From Sphingomonadaceae bacterium (GTDB taxonomy: Bacteria; Pseudomonadota; Alphaproteobacteria; Sphingomonadales; Sphingomonadaceae): DNA of 26,190 nucleotides. A model generated the notes under the pieces. That model was not told where the DNA came from, did no database searches, and saw only the letters and a program-made list of their open reading frames with translations. Location of the stretch: positions 1-26,190 of the forward strand of contig JAHDXX010000012.1 in assembly GCA_023384025.1 (NCBI GenBank), written 5' to 3'. A program made the translations under genes and the position numbers. Numbering within the stretch: the first letter of the stretch is position 1; each line of letters begins with the position of its first letter. Positions 11,993 to 20,178 of this stretch are shown here, piece after piece.

Positions 11993-12008
11993 AGCAAGCC
12001 GCGTGCCA
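11993..12008 (-). promoter_or_regulatory. Sigma-54 (-24/-12) promoter of the psp operon
   Basis: On the minus strand the sequence reads TGGCACG-CGGC-TTGCT, a full match to the sigma-54 consensus TGGCACR-N4-TTGCW. The predicted transcript starts near 11982, 37 nt before the first gene of the psp operon. psp operons are the classical sigma-54/PspF target, and pspF is divergent here, so the assignment is well supported. Confidence 0.92.
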
Positions 12009-12017
12009 AACCGCGAA

Positions 12018-12035
12018 AGCCGCAGAAATCCGCCA
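12018..12035 (-). promoter_or_regulatory. Putative PspF-binding box of the psp operon
   Basis: The plus strand reads AGCCGCAGAAATCCGCCA. It differs by one base from the box at 1814-1831, and its near-palindrome (12022-12033) is centred 19.5 bp upstream of the -24 element, exactly as there. It lies between pspF and the psp operon and could serve both PspF activation and pspF autocontrol. Binding is inferred from shared sequence, spacing and context. Confidence 0.65.
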
Positions 12036-12108
12036 TTTCCGGACTTTTCGACGAACGACATGCTGGCGGGTATTGCCAACAATCGGGAAAAATCACTACA
12101 TCTCGGGC

Positions 12109-13137
12109 ATGGAGCGTGCGCAGCAGTTCATCGGACAGTCCGGGGCCTTCCTCGATGCGGTGGAACGCGCCAGTCGCGCCGCGCCGATGCGCCGCCCGGT
12201 GCTGGTGATTGGTGAGCGCGGCACGGGCAAGGAACTGATCGCCGAACGCCTGCATCGCCTCTCCTCCCGCTGGGACGAACCGCTCGTCACCATGAACTGC
12301 GCCGCATTGCCGGAAACACTGATCGAGGCCGAGCTGTTCGGGCACGAGGCGGGCGCGTTCACCGGTGCTACCAAGACCCGCGCCGGGCGGTTCGAGGAAG
12401 CCGACAAAGGCACGCTGTTTCTCGACGAACTGGGCACGCTCAGCATGGCGGCGCAGGAACGGCTGCTGCGCGCGGTCGAATATGGCGAAGTGACCCGCAT
12501 CGGGTCCAACCGCCCGGTCCGGGTCGACGTGCGCATTGTTGCCGCCACCAACGAAGACCTTCCTGCCAAGGCGGAGCGCGGCGAATTCCGCGCGGACCTG
12601 CTCGACCGGCTCAGCTTCGAAGTGATCACCCTTCCGCCCTTGCGGGTGCGCGAAGGTGACGTGGCGGTGCTGTCGGACCATTTCGGGCGGCGCATGGCGG
12701 CGGAGCTGGGCTGGGAAGGCTGGCCCGGGTTCGCCCCGCATGTCGCCCGCCAGCTCGACGAATATGCCTGGCCGGGCAATGTCCGCGAGCTGCGCAACGT
12801 GATCGAACGCGCGGTCTACCGGTGGGATGACTGGGAAGAGCCGATCGGGCACGTCCAGTTCGATCCGTTCGATTCCCCGTGGAAGCCGTTCGTGCCCAAG
12901 CCGCGCGCGCCCGAGGCATGGCGGGACGGTGCGGCTCCGACCACCCCTCCTGCGGCTGCACCGGCCGAACTCGATACGGTCGACGACCTGCGCGCTGCCG
13001 TCGATGCGCACGAGCGGGCGATCCTCGAGCATGCGCTGGGCAAGCATCGCTGGAACCAGCGCCAGACCGCCAAGGCACTCGGCCTGAGCTACGACCAGCT
13101 GCGCCATTGCATCAAGAAGCATGGGCTCAGCGAGTGA
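12109..13137 (+). CDS. pspF: PspF, sigma-54-dependent activator of the psp operon
   Basis: This 342-aa enhancer-binding protein has no N-terminal receiver domain, as is typical for PspF. The AAA+ domain has Walker A GERGTGKE (about 35-42), the sigma-54-contacting GAFTGA loop (82-87), Walker B GTLFLDEL (101-108) and YAWPGNVRELRNVIERAVYR (about 222-241). A proline/alanine-rich linker (about 260-285) leads to a Fis-type helix-turn-helix HRWNQRQTAKALGLSYDQL (about 314-332). I chose ATG 12109 because MERAQQFIGQSGAFL matches PspF N termini; a TTG 36 nt earlier is less likely. PspA is expected to hold it inactive until membrane stress. Confidence 0.95.
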   Translation: MERAQQFIGQSGAFLDAVERASRAAPMRRPVLVIGERGTGKELIAERLHRLSSRWDEPLVTMNCAALPETLIEAELFGHEAGAFTGATKTRAGRFEEADKGTLFLDELGTLSMAAQERLLRAVEYGEVTRIGSNRPVRVDVRIVAATNEDLPAKAERGEFRADLLDRLSFEVITLPPLRVREGDVAVLSDHFGRRMAAELGWEGWPGFAPHVARQLDEYAWPGNVRELRNVIERAVYRWDDWEEPIGHVQFDPFDSPWKPFVPKPRAPEAWRDGAAPTTPPAAAPAELDTVDDLRAAVDAHERAILEHALGKHRWNQRQTAKALGLSYDQLRHCIKKHGLSE

Positions 13138-13199
13138 TTTTCAAGCGAAATTAACCCTTTCCGGCTAACCCGGGCGTGCGACAACTGCGGGAGCGCGCA

Positions 13200-13508
13200 A
13201 TGAGCATCATCAAGGGTCTGGTCGGTCTGGTGGCGACCGTAGGGATTGCGGCATCGGTGGCCTATTCGGTATCCGCGCCGCGCAATGTCGACAACATGAT
13301 GAACCAGCCGAACCCGGCGCTGGGCGGCAAGAGCATCAACCAGCAGGTTGCCGAGACGCAGGCCCAGGTCCGCAGCGAGCAGTGCGAGCGTTTCACCCGC
13401 ATGGCCGAGGAAGCCTGGGATCAGGCCATGGATCAGGGCACTGCGGACCGCGACGCTGCCCGGCTTGATGACCTGGACCGGCAGGCGGAACGCTTCTGCA
13501 AGTCCTGA
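13200..13508 (+). CDS. Hypothetical secreted or membrane-anchored protein (102 aa)
   Basis: The start is ATG 13200, with GGGAG 7 nt upstream. The protein begins MSIIKGLVGLVATVGIAASVAYSVSAPRNV, an N-terminal hydrophobic segment (about 5-24) that could be a signal peptide or anchor. The rest is hydrophilic and helical, with two cysteines: QCERFTRMAEEAWDQAMDQG and LDDLDRQAERFCKS. The two cysteines at either end of the helical part could pair in the periplasm. It lies between pspF and the rimP operon on the same strand. I do not recognise a family. Confidence 0.75.
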   Translation: MSIIKGLVGLVATVGIAASVAYSVSAPRNVDNMMNQPNPALGGKSINQQVAETQAQVRSEQCERFTRMAEEAWDQAMDQGTADRDAARLDDLDRQAERFCKS

Positions 13509-13536
13509 GCGGCTGGGGCCGGTTCTAAACTAGCGC

Positions 13537-13565
13537 TTGCATCCGGCGGGGCACGCGCCTATCTG
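13537..13565 (+). promoter_or_regulatory. Candidate promoter of the rimP-nusA-infB operon
   Basis: TTGCAT (13537-13542) and TATCTG (13560-13565) are separated by 17 bp, a plausible housekeeping promoter in the 153-bp gap before rimP. A short inverted repeat GCGCC/GGCGC (13555-13559, 13565-13569) overlaps the -10 box. The match is moderate and unproven. Confidence 0.4.
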
Positions 13566-13600
13566 GCGCTCATCCCGACATTGTCGATGGCAAGAGGGGC

Positions 13601-13624
13601 TGGCGCCATGCGGGGCCGGCGCCA
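13601..13624 (+). promoter_or_regulatory. Hairpin in the rimP 5' leader
   Basis: TGGCGCC (13601-13607) pairs with GGCGCCA (13618-13624) around a 10-nt loop, about 38 nt before the rimP start. No T tract follows, so it is a leader structure rather than a terminator. Structured leaders in front of rimP are known in several proteobacteria; I cannot assign this one to a named family. Confidence 0.45.
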
Positions 13625-13661
13625 CAGGCCATTGCCGCAATGTCGCCTGATTGGAGCGCAC

Positions 13662-14285
13662 GTGGCCGACATCGAACGCCTGGCACAATTGATTGAACCG
13701 GAGGCAAATGCGCTCGGGTTCGAACTCGTGCGCGTGAAGATGATGCCTTCGGAAGCCGGCGATGGCGGCATGGCGCTGCAGATCATGGCGGAAGACCCGG
13801 CCACCGGCCAGCTGGTGATCGACCAGTGCGCTGCCCTGAGCCGCCGTGTCTCCGATGTGATCGACGCGGCTGAGGAAGCGGGCGAAGTGCTGATCGAGGG
13901 GGCCTATCACCTCGAAGTCAGCAGCCCCGGCATCGACCGGCCGCTGACCCGGCCCAAGGACTTTGCCCAGTGGGCCGGGCACGAGGCGAAGATCGCCATG
14001 GCCAAGGGCTGGGACGGCCAGCGCACCTTGCGCGGCAACCTCGAAGGGATCGAGGGAGGGCAGGTTGCGATCACTGACCGCAAGGCAGGCCTCGTTACGG
14101 TCCCGCTCGACCAGATCCATTCGGCGCAGCTCGTCCTCACCGACGCGCTGATCGCCGCCACCCGCCCGCTCGACACGAGCGGGGCAGACGAAATCATGGA
14201 GGATCGCGCCGAAAAGTGGGAGCCGGTTTTCGGCTCCAGCGATCCGACCGCAGAAAACCACGAAGAAGAGAAGGCTGACGACTGA
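13662..14285 (+). CDS. rimP: Ribosome maturation factor RimP
   Basis: This 207-aa protein starts at GTG 13662 (VADIERLAQLIEPEANALG), with GGAG 5 nt upstream. RimP signatures include LGFELVRVKMM (about 18-28), IDQCAALSRRVSDVID (about 54-69) and the conserved YHLEVSSPGIDRPL (about 83-96). The acidic C-terminal tail (EDRAEKWEP...EEEKADD) is longer than in E. coli (about 150 aa) and common in alphaproteobacteria. RimP binds 30S precursors and aids assembly of the S12 region. The stop overlaps the nusA start (TGATG). Confidence 0.96.
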   Translation: MADIERLAQLIEPEANALGFELVRVKMMPSEAGDGGMALQIMAEDPATGQLVIDQCAALSRRVSDVIDAAEEAGEVLIEGAYHLEVSSPGIDRPLTRPKDFAQWAGHEAKIAMAKGWDGQRTLRGNLEGIEGGQVAITDRKAGLVTVPLDQIHSAQLVLTDALIAATRPLDTSGADEIMEDRAEKWEPVFGSSDPTAENHEEEKADD

Positions 14286-15922
14286 TGGCCAGTGCAATTT
14301 CCGCCAACAAGGCCGAGCTGCTCGCGATTGCGAACTCGGTTGCTTCGGAAAAGATGATCGACAAGGCGATCGTCATCGAAGCGATGGAAGAAGCGATCCA
14401 GAAGGCGGCGCGCGCCCGCTATGGTGCGGAGAACGACATTCGCGCCAAGCTCGACCCGCTGACCGGCGACCTCAGCCTGTGGCGCGTGGTCGAAGTGGTT
14501 GAAGAGGTCGAGGACTACTTCAAGCAGGTCTCGGTCGAGCAGGCGCAGAAGCTGCAGGCCGGCGCCAAGCTGGGTGACTACATCGTCGACCCGCTGCCCC
14601 CGGTCGATCTCGGCCGCATCGACGCGCAGAGCGCCAAGCAGGTGATCTTCCAGAAGGTCCGCGATGCCGAGCGCGAGCGCCAGTTCGAGGAATTCAAGGA
14701 CCGTCAGGGCGAAGTCATCACCGGGGTGATCAAGTCGGTCGAGTTCGGCCACGTGATCGTCAACCTCGGCCGCGCCGAAGGCGTGATCCGCCGCGACCAG
14801 CAGATCCCGCGCGAAGCCGCCCGCACCGGCGAGCGTGTGCGCGCGCTGATCACCAAGGTGGAACGCAACAACCGCGGCCCGCAGATCTTCCTCAGCCGCG
14901 CCCACCCGGACTTCATGAAGAAGCTGTTCGCGCAGGAAGTACCTGAAATCTACGACAACATCATCGAGATCAAGGCCGCCGCCCGCGACCCCGGCAGCCG
15001 CGCCAAGATCGGCGTGATCAGCCGCGATTCCAGCATTGACCCGGTCGGCGCCTGCGTCGGCATGAAGGGCAGCCGCGTGCAGGCGGTGGTGCAGGAACTG
15101 CAGGGCGAGAAGATCGACATCATCCCCTGGAGCGAGGACACCGCGACCTTCGTGGTCAACGCGCTGCAGCCCGCCACGGTCGCCCGCGTCGTGCTCGACG
15201 AGGACGAAGGGCGGATCGAAGTGGTGGTGCCTGACGACCAGCTCAGCCTCGCCATCGGCCGCCGTGGCCAGAACGTGCGTCTGGCCAGCCAGCTGACCGG
15301 CCACCAGATCGACATCATGACCGAGGAAGAGGCGAGCGAGAAGCGGCAGAAGGAATTCGCTGAACGCTCCAAGATGTTCGAGGAAGAGCTCGACGTCGAC
15401 GAGACACTCAGCCAGCTGCTGGTCGCCGAAGGCTTCGCCGAGCTGGAGGAAGTGGCTTACATCGAGCTGGACGAACTCGCCGCGATCGAAGGGTTCGACG
15501 AGGAACTGGCCGAGGAACTGCAGAGCCGCGCCGCCGAAGCGATCGAGCGCCACGAAACCGCCGCCCGCGAGGAACGCCGGGCGCTGGGGGTCGAGGATGC
15601 CCTGGCCGATATGCCGCACCTGACCGAAGCCATGCTGGTCACGCTGGGCAAGGCCGGGATCAAGACGCTGGATGATCTGGCCGATCTCGCCACTGACGAG
15701 CTGATCGCCAAGAAGCGCGACAGCGCACCGCGCCGCCGCAATTCACCCGATGGCCCGCCGATGCGGCGCCCGGCCCCGCGCGAGCAGGACAAGGGCGGCG
15801 TGCTCGGCGAATACGGCCTTTCCGAAGAGCAGGGCAACGAGATCATCATGGCTGCCCGCGCGCACTGGTTTGAAGATGAACCAGCAACCGAGGAGGCCGC
15901 CGATGCGGATTCCTCACAATGA
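14285..15922 (+). CDS. nusA: Transcription termination/antitermination factor NusA
   Basis: This 545-aa protein has the full NusA domain order. The RNA-polymerase-binding N-terminal domain spans residues about 1-130. The S1 domain (about 141-205) includes GVIKSVEFGHVIVNLGRAEGVI. KH1 includes VGACVGMKGSRVQAVVQELQGEKIDII, and KH2 includes LSLAIGRRGQNVRLASQLTG. Acidic helix-hairpin-helix repeats lie at about 375-430 and 440-475. The end is a basic, low-complexity tail (KKRDSAPRRRNSPDG...) and then ALSEEQGNEI-like residues. NusA sits on RNA polymerase and controls pausing and termination. It overlaps the downstream ylxR by 20 nt. Confidence 0.98.
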   Translation: MASAISANKAELLAIANSVASEKMIDKAIVIEAMEEAIQKAARARYGAENDIRAKLDPLTGDLSLWRVVEVVEEVEDYFKQVSVEQAQKLQAGAKLGDYIVDPLPPVDLGRIDAQSAKQVIFQKVRDAERERQFEEFKDRQGEVITGVIKSVEFGHVIVNLGRAEGVIRRDQQIPREAARTGERVRALITKVERNNRGPQIFLSRAHPDFMKKLFAQEVPEIYDNIIEIKAAARDPGSRAKIGVISRDSSIDPVGACVGMKGSRVQAVVQELQGEKIDIIPWSEDTATFVVNALQPATVARVVLDEDEGRIEVVVPDDQLSLAIGRRGQNVRLASQLTGHQIDIMTEEEASEKRQKEFAERSKMFEEELDVDETLSQLLVAEGFAELEEVAYIELDELAAIEGFDEELAEELQSRAAEAIERHETAAREERRALGVEDALADMPHLTEAMLVTLGKAGIKTLDDLADLATDELIAKKRDSAPRRRNSPDGPPMRRPAPREQDKGGVLGEYGLSEEQGNEIIMAARAHWFEDEPATEEAADADSSQ

Positions 15923-16667
15923 GCGCGTAGGTTCCGGCACCTCGGGGCAGCAGCCTGAGCGGCGCTGCATCCTGACCGGGGACCACGGTTCCCGGAACGA
16001 ACTGCTGCGGCTGGCGATCTCGCCTGACGGACTGGTGCTGCCCGATCCGCTGGCGCGCGCGCCGGGGCGGGGGGCATGGCTCGGCGTGAGCCGCGCGGAA
16101 CTGGAAGCCGCAATGGCGAAAGGCAGGCTGCGGGCTGCGCTGGCGCGGGCATTCAAGGGCGCGAGCCTGACTGTGCCTGACGACCTGCCCGGGCTGATCG
16201 AGTCCGCACTGACCCGCGCGCTGCTTGACCGGCTGGGGCTGGAAATGCGCGCCGGCAAGGTCCTGCTCGGGTCTGACCGGATTGCCGAACACGCCCGCGG
16301 CGGAGCGGTCAGCCTGTTGCTCCATGCCCGCGATGCCAGCTCCGATGGCAGTCGCAAGCTCGATCAGGCGTGGCGCGTCGGCAACGATGCGGAAGGTTCG
16401 GGGGAAAAGGGTGTGACCTTGCCTCTGGACCGGGCGGCGCTGTCTGTGGCATTGGGCCGCGACAATGTCGTCCACCTCGCGCTGGCCGACGATCGGGCGG
16501 CGGAACGGGTCAACCAGGTGCTTGGGCGCCTGCTGCATTTCCTGGGTGAGCATGATCCTGCCGGTTCCGGCAGGCCCGACGAGATGCGCGATGATGCCGA
16601 ACGGACCGAACCGGCGGCGTACGACATGCCTGCGCCTGTGGCGCGCGACGTGAATGTGAAGGATTGA
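15903..16667 (+). CDS. YlxR (DUF448) / L7Ae-like RNA-binding fusion protein
   Basis: The 254-aa protein starts at ATG 15903 inside the nusA 3' end, behind GAGGAGG. The N-terminal YlxR domain (about 18-90) contains ERRCILTGDHGSRNELLRLAISPDGLVLPD and PGRGAWLGVSRAELE. The middle (about 95-205) contains LLDRLGLEMRAGKVLLGSDRI and resembles an L7Ae/YlxQ-type RNA-binding fold. The C-terminal tail is charged. Firmicutes encode YlxR and YlxQ separately between nusA and infB, while alphaproteobacteria often carry this fused form. It is expected to bind RNA in transcription/translation coupling, but its exact role is unproven. Confidence 0.9.
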   Translation: MRIPHNERVGSGTSGQQPERRCILTGDHGSRNELLRLAISPDGLVLPDPLARAPGRGAWLGVSRAELEAAMAKGRLRAALARAFKGASLTVPDDLPGLIESALTRALLDRLGLEMRAGKVLLGSDRIAEHARGGAVSLLLHARDASSDGSRKLDQAWRVGNDAEGSGEKGVTLPLDRAALSVALGRDNVVHLALADDRAAERVNQVLGRLLHFLGEHDPAGSGRPDEMRDDAERTEPAAYDMPAPVARDVNVKD

Positions 16668-16675
16668 CGAGTTTT

Positions 16676-19198
16676 ATGAGCGATAGTGAAACCCCGCGCC
16701 CCCGCAAGCCGCTGACCCTCAAGGGCAGCCAGCCGGGCGAGGTCAAGCAGACCTTCAGCCATGGCCGCACCAACAAGGTCGTGGTCGAGGTCAAGCGTCG
16801 CAAGCTCGTCGGCAAGCCGGGCGCAGTCGAGGCTGCCCCGCCGCCACCGCCGCCGCCGCCGCCTGCGGCCCCGGTCGCCGCTCCGCCCCCGCCGCCGGTG
16901 CGCAAGGCACCTCCGGGCGAGACCCCGCAGGAACGCGTCGCCCGCCTGCAGCGCGAGGCCGAGGAAGATCGCCTGCGCCAGGCCGAGGAAGCCCGCAAGC
17001 GCGAGGAAGAGGAAGCGCGACAGGCCGCCGAGGAAGAGCGTCGCCGGGCCGAGGAAAATCGCCGGGCGGAAGAAGAGGCTGCTAAGCGCGCGTCCGAAGC
17101 CCCAGCGCCCGAACCGGAGTCTGCCGCCGCCGATGAAGGCGCTGCTGCAGAAGCCGAGCCTGACGCCGACGCCGGTTCCGCCGCGCCTGCGCCGCGCCGC
17201 TTTACCCCGGTTGCCCGCCCCGAGCCGAAGAAGCCGGAGAAGGTCGAGCAGGGCGGCGCGAAGAAGAAGAAGGAAGAAAAGCGCCCCGAACGCGGCAACG
17301 ATGCCGACAAGCGCCGCAAGCTGACCGTTACCCGCGCCCTCAACGAAGACGAAGGCCGCCGGGCGATGTCGCTCGCCAAGCTCAAGCGGGCGCGCGAGAA
17401 GGAACGGCGGATGCATGGCGGCGGTTCGTCCGCCCCGCGTGAAAAGCAGGTCCGTGACGTGGTCGTGCCCGAAGCGATCACCGTGCAGGAACTCGCCAAC
17501 CGCATGGCGGAAAAGGGCGCAGACCTGGTCAAGGCGCTGTTCAAGATGGGCATGATGGTCACCGTCAACCAGACGATCGACCAGGACACGGCCGAACTGC
17601 TGGTCGAGGAATTCGGCCACAACATCACCCGCGTTTCCGAAAGCGATGTCGATATCGTCACCGCCGAGGATACCGATCCGGAAGAAACCCTGCGTCCGCG
17701 GCCGCCGGTGGTCACGATCATGGGCCACGTCGACCACGGCAAGACCAGCCTGCTCGACGCGTTGCGCGGCACCAATGTGGTCAAGGGCGAGGCCGGCGGG
17801 ATTACCCAGCATATCGGCAGCTACCAGATCAAGACCAAGGGCGGCGACAAGGTCACCTTCCTCGACACCCCGGGCCACGCCGCGTTCAGCCAGATGCGCG
17901 CGCGCGGTGCCAACGTCACCGATATTGTGGTGCTGGTGGTGGCGGCGGATGACGGAATCATGCCGCAGACGATCGAGGCGATCAATCACACCAAGGCAGC
18001 CAATGTGCCGATGATCGTGGCGATCAACAAGATCGACAAGCCCGAAGCCAACCCGCAGAAGATCCGCGAGCGCCTGCTCGAGCACAATGTGATCGTCGAG
18101 GCGATGAGCGGCGATGTGCAGGACGTCGAAATCTCGGCCAAGACCGGTCAGGGCCTCGACGAACTGCTGGAAAAGATCGCGCTTCAGGCCGAACTGATGG
18201 AACTGAAGGCGCGGCCCGACCGCGAGGCGGAAGCGACCGTGATCGAAGCCCAGCTCGACAAGGGGCGCGGTCCGGTCGCGACGGTGCTGATCACCCGCGG
18301 CACGCTGAAGCGCGGCGACACTTTCGTTGTCGGTACGGAAAGCGGCCGTGTGCGCGCACTGGTCGACGATCAGGGCAAGCAGATCAAGGAAGCCGGCCCG
18401 TCGATGCCGGTCGAAGTGCTCGGCCTTGGCGGCGTCCCCAGTGCGGGCGACGTGCTGACGGTGGTCGAGAACGAGCAGCGCGCGCGCGAAGTTGCTGCTT
18501 TCCGCCAGCAGAAGGCGACCGAGAAGCGCACCACGCTCGCCCCGACCAACTTCGACACCATGTTCGCCGGGCTCAAGAGCAACGTGATCGAATTCCCGGT
18601 TGTGGTGAAGGCAGACGTGCAGGGTTCGGTCGAAGCGATCGTCCATGCGCTGCACAACCTGTCGAACGACGAGATCAAGGTCCGCGTGCTGCATGCAGGC
18701 GTTGGCGCGATCACGGAAAGCGACGTGACGCTGGCCGCCGCGTCCGGTGCGCCGATCCTCGGCTTCAACGTGCGCCCCAATCCGAAGGCGCGCGACCTGG
18801 TCAAGCGCGACAACGTGCGGATGATGTACTACGACGTCATCTACCACCTGACCGAGGAAATCGCCAAGGAGATGGCGGGCGAGCTCGGGCCGGAACGGAT
18901 CGAAACCGTGGTCGGCCGGGCCGAGGTCAAGCAGGTGTTCCCGGCAGGCAAGAAGGACAAGGCCGCAGGCCTCCTCGTGCTCGAAGGGGTCATCCGCAAG
19001 GGTCTCCATGCGCGCCTCACCCGCGAGGATGTCATCGTTTCGGCGACCACGATCCAGTCGCTGCGCCGGTTCAAGGACGATGTCGACGAAGTCCGCGCCG
19101 GGCTCGAATGCGGTGTGGTTCTGGCCGATACCAACGACATCAAGGCGGGCGACAACCTCGAAGTGTTCACCGTCGAGGAGCGTGAGCGGACACTGTGA
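16676..19198 (+). CDS. infB: Translation initiation factor IF-2
   Basis: This 840-aa GTPase brings initiator fMet-tRNA to the 30S subunit. ATG 16676 (MSDSETPRPRKPLTLKGSQ) is chosen. The N-terminal third is low complexity: a run of prolines (about residues 56-65), then a highly charged E/R/A helix (about 85-140). The G domain starts near residue 343 with PPVVTIMGHVDHGKTS, followed by DTPGHAAF and NKIDKPEAN (about 450). Domain II and the C-terminal fMet-tRNA-binding domain (…GLECGVVLADTNDIKAGDNLEVF) are complete. The stop overlaps the GTG of the next gene. Confidence 0.98.
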   Translation: MSDSETPRPRKPLTLKGSQPGEVKQTFSHGRTNKVVVEVKRRKLVGKPGAVEAAPPPPPPPPPAAPVAAPPPPPVRKAPPGETPQERVARLQREAEEDRLRQAEEARKREEEEARQAAEEERRRAEENRRAEEEAAKRASEAPAPEPESAAADEGAAAEAEPDADAGSAAPAPRRFTPVARPEPKKPEKVEQGGAKKKKEEKRPERGNDADKRRKLTVTRALNEDEGRRAMSLAKLKRAREKERRMHGGGSSAPREKQVRDVVVPEAITVQELANRMAEKGADLVKALFKMGMMVTVNQTIDQDTAELLVEEFGHNITRVSESDVDIVTAEDTDPEETLRPRPPVVTIMGHVDHGKTSLLDALRGTNVVKGEAGGITQHIGSYQIKTKGGDKVTFLDTPGHAAFSQMRARGANVTDIVVLVVAADDGIMPQTIEAINHTKAANVPMIVAINKIDKPEANPQKIRERLLEHNVIVEAMSGDVQDVEISAKTGQGLDELLEKIALQAELMELKARPDREAEATVIEAQLDKGRGPVATVLITRGTLKRGDTFVVGTESGRVRALVDDQGKQIKEAGPSMPVEVLGLGGVPSAGDVLTVVENEQRAREVAAFRQQKATEKRTTLAPTNFDTMFAGLKSNVIEFPVVVKADVQGSVEAIVHALHNLSNDEIKVRVLHAGVGAITESDVTLAAASGAPILGFNVRPNPKARDLVKRDNVRMMYYDVIYHLTEEIAKEMAGELGPERIETVVGRAEVKQVFPAGKKDKAAGLLVLEGVIRKGLHARLTREDVIVSATTIQSLRRFKDDVDEVRAGLECGVVLADTNDIKAGDNLEVFTVEERERTL

Positions 19199-19632
19199 GC
19201 GAAGCGGCGATGAACGAAACCGACATGTCGTCGCCGCATTCCGCGCTGCTGTGCAGCAGCGGGTTCGAGTATGACGAGGACACGTGCACCGCGACCATCC
19301 GGTTCGAGGTCAGGCCCGAGATGACCACCTGGCGCGGCGGCGTGCAGGGTGGCCTTGTCGCGGGCTATCTCGATGACGTGATGGGTTATGCCTATGTCGC
19401 GATGACCGGAGGCGAGCAGGCACCGCTCAACCTCGACATCAACATGACGCTGCTGCAACTCATCCCCGTCGGCGCGACGATCATCGGCAAGGGCAGGGTG
19501 GTCCGCGCCGGGCGGCGGGTGATCTTCCTCGAAGGCGAGCTGCTGGCAGAAGACGGCACCGTGCTCGCCCGCTCCACCAGCACCGCGATCCCGACGCCGA
19601 AGCCGCAACCGGGTGAATCGCTCGCGCGATGA
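19195..19632 (+). CDS. PaaI-like hotdog thioesterase
   Basis: This 145-aa protein starts at GTG 19195, overlapping the infB stop (GTGA); ATG 19210 is an alternative. PEMTTWRGGVQGGLVAGYLDDVMGYA (about 41-66) is the PaaI/4HBT pattern (usually HxGxxxxxxD), although here the usual catalytic histidine position holds a Trp/Arg stretch. LNLDINMTLLQLIPVGATIIGKGRVVRAGRRVIFLEGEL (about 81-119) completes the hotdog core. It probably hydrolyses acyl-CoA thioesters. Its place inside the infB-rbfA operon is unusual, but tight overlaps show co-translation. Confidence 0.87.
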   Translation: MSEAAMNETDMSSPHSALLCSSGFEYDEDTCTATIRFEVRPEMTTWRGGVQGGLVAGYLDDVMGYAYVAMTGGEQAPLNLDINMTLLQLIPVGATIIGKGRVVRAGRRVIFLEGELLAEDGTVLARSTSTAIPTPKPQPGESLAR

Positions 19633-20174
19633 CGCGACTGGTCGCATTCCTCGGCAGCATCAATGTCGGCGGCAACCGGATCAAGATGGTCGATCTGGTC
19701 GCCGCGCTGAGCCACGCCGGTTTCCGGGATGTGACGACTATCGCGGCGAGCGGCAACGTGGTCCTGACCGACGAGCGCGACCCGGCGATGCTCGAAATCC
19801 AGCTCGAAAGCGTTGTTCAGCGGACTTTCGGTTTCAAGTCCTGCGCCATGGTCCGCACGACTGGCCAGATCCGCTCTGCGATCGATGACAACCCGTTTCA
19901 CGGCACCGGGCCGGAGCACGGGTCGGACAAGATGGTCCATTCGATCTTCCTGAGCCAGCAGCCGGACAAGGCCGCCGTCGATGCGCTGATTGCGGAACAC
20001 CGCGCAAAGGGCAGCGAACGGCTCGCGCTGGGTGACCGCGTGCTCTATCTCGACTATGTCCACGGCGTGGGCGTGTCGGACCTGTCGAACAAGCTTCTGG
20101 AACGGCGGCTGGGCTGCAAGGGCACGGCGCGCAACATGACTTCGCTCAAGCGCATACTCGAGAAAATGGACTGA
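19629..20174 (+). CDS. DUF1697 family protein
   Basis: This 181-aa protein begins MTRLVAFLGSINVGGNRIKMVDL, the typical start of DUF1697 proteins (usually FLRGINVGG, here FLGSINVGG). FRDVTTIAASGNVVLT (about 32-47) and the RTTGQIRSAIDDNPF stretch (about 76-90) also fit, as does the end GVGVSDLSNKLLERRLGCKGTARNMTSLKRILEKM. Length matches the family (about 170-185 aa). Biochemical function is unknown. It overlaps the thioesterase stop by ATGA and precedes rbfA by 4 nt, so it is part of the ribosome/translation operon. Confidence 0.93.
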   Translation: MTRLVAFLGSINVGGNRIKMVDLVAALSHAGFRDVTTIAASGNVVLTDERDPAMLEIQLESVVQRTFGFKSCAMVRTTGQIRSAIDDNPFHGTGPEHGSDKMVHSIFLSQQPDKAAVDALIAEHRAKGSERLALGDRVLYLDYVHGVGVSDLSNKLLERRLGCKGTARNMTSLKRILEKMD

Positions 20175-20178
20175 GCCG

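Noticed and set aside
11584..13122. A very long minus-strand open frame continuing from pspA through the antisense of pspF
   Set aside because: Beyond 11796 it is antisense to the well-supported pspF gene and shows no family-like sequence. Long antisense frames are common in high-GC DNA.
13150..13171. TTAACC and CTAACC half-sites before the 102-aa gene as a possible CtrA site
   Set aside because: Spacing between half-sites is 14 bp from T to T, not the 11 bp expected of TTAA-N7-TTAA, and one half is imperfect.
16848..16900. CCG/GCC runs as a simple repeat or CRISPR-like array
   Set aside because: They encode the proline-rich low-complexity stretch of the IF-2 N-terminal region, in frame and typical for this protein in alphaproteobacteria.
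16364..19009. 881-codon minus-strand frame opposite infB
   Set aside because: Composition is that of reversed infB codons (Leu/Gly/Arg/Asp/His rich). IF-2 on the plus strand is unambiguous.
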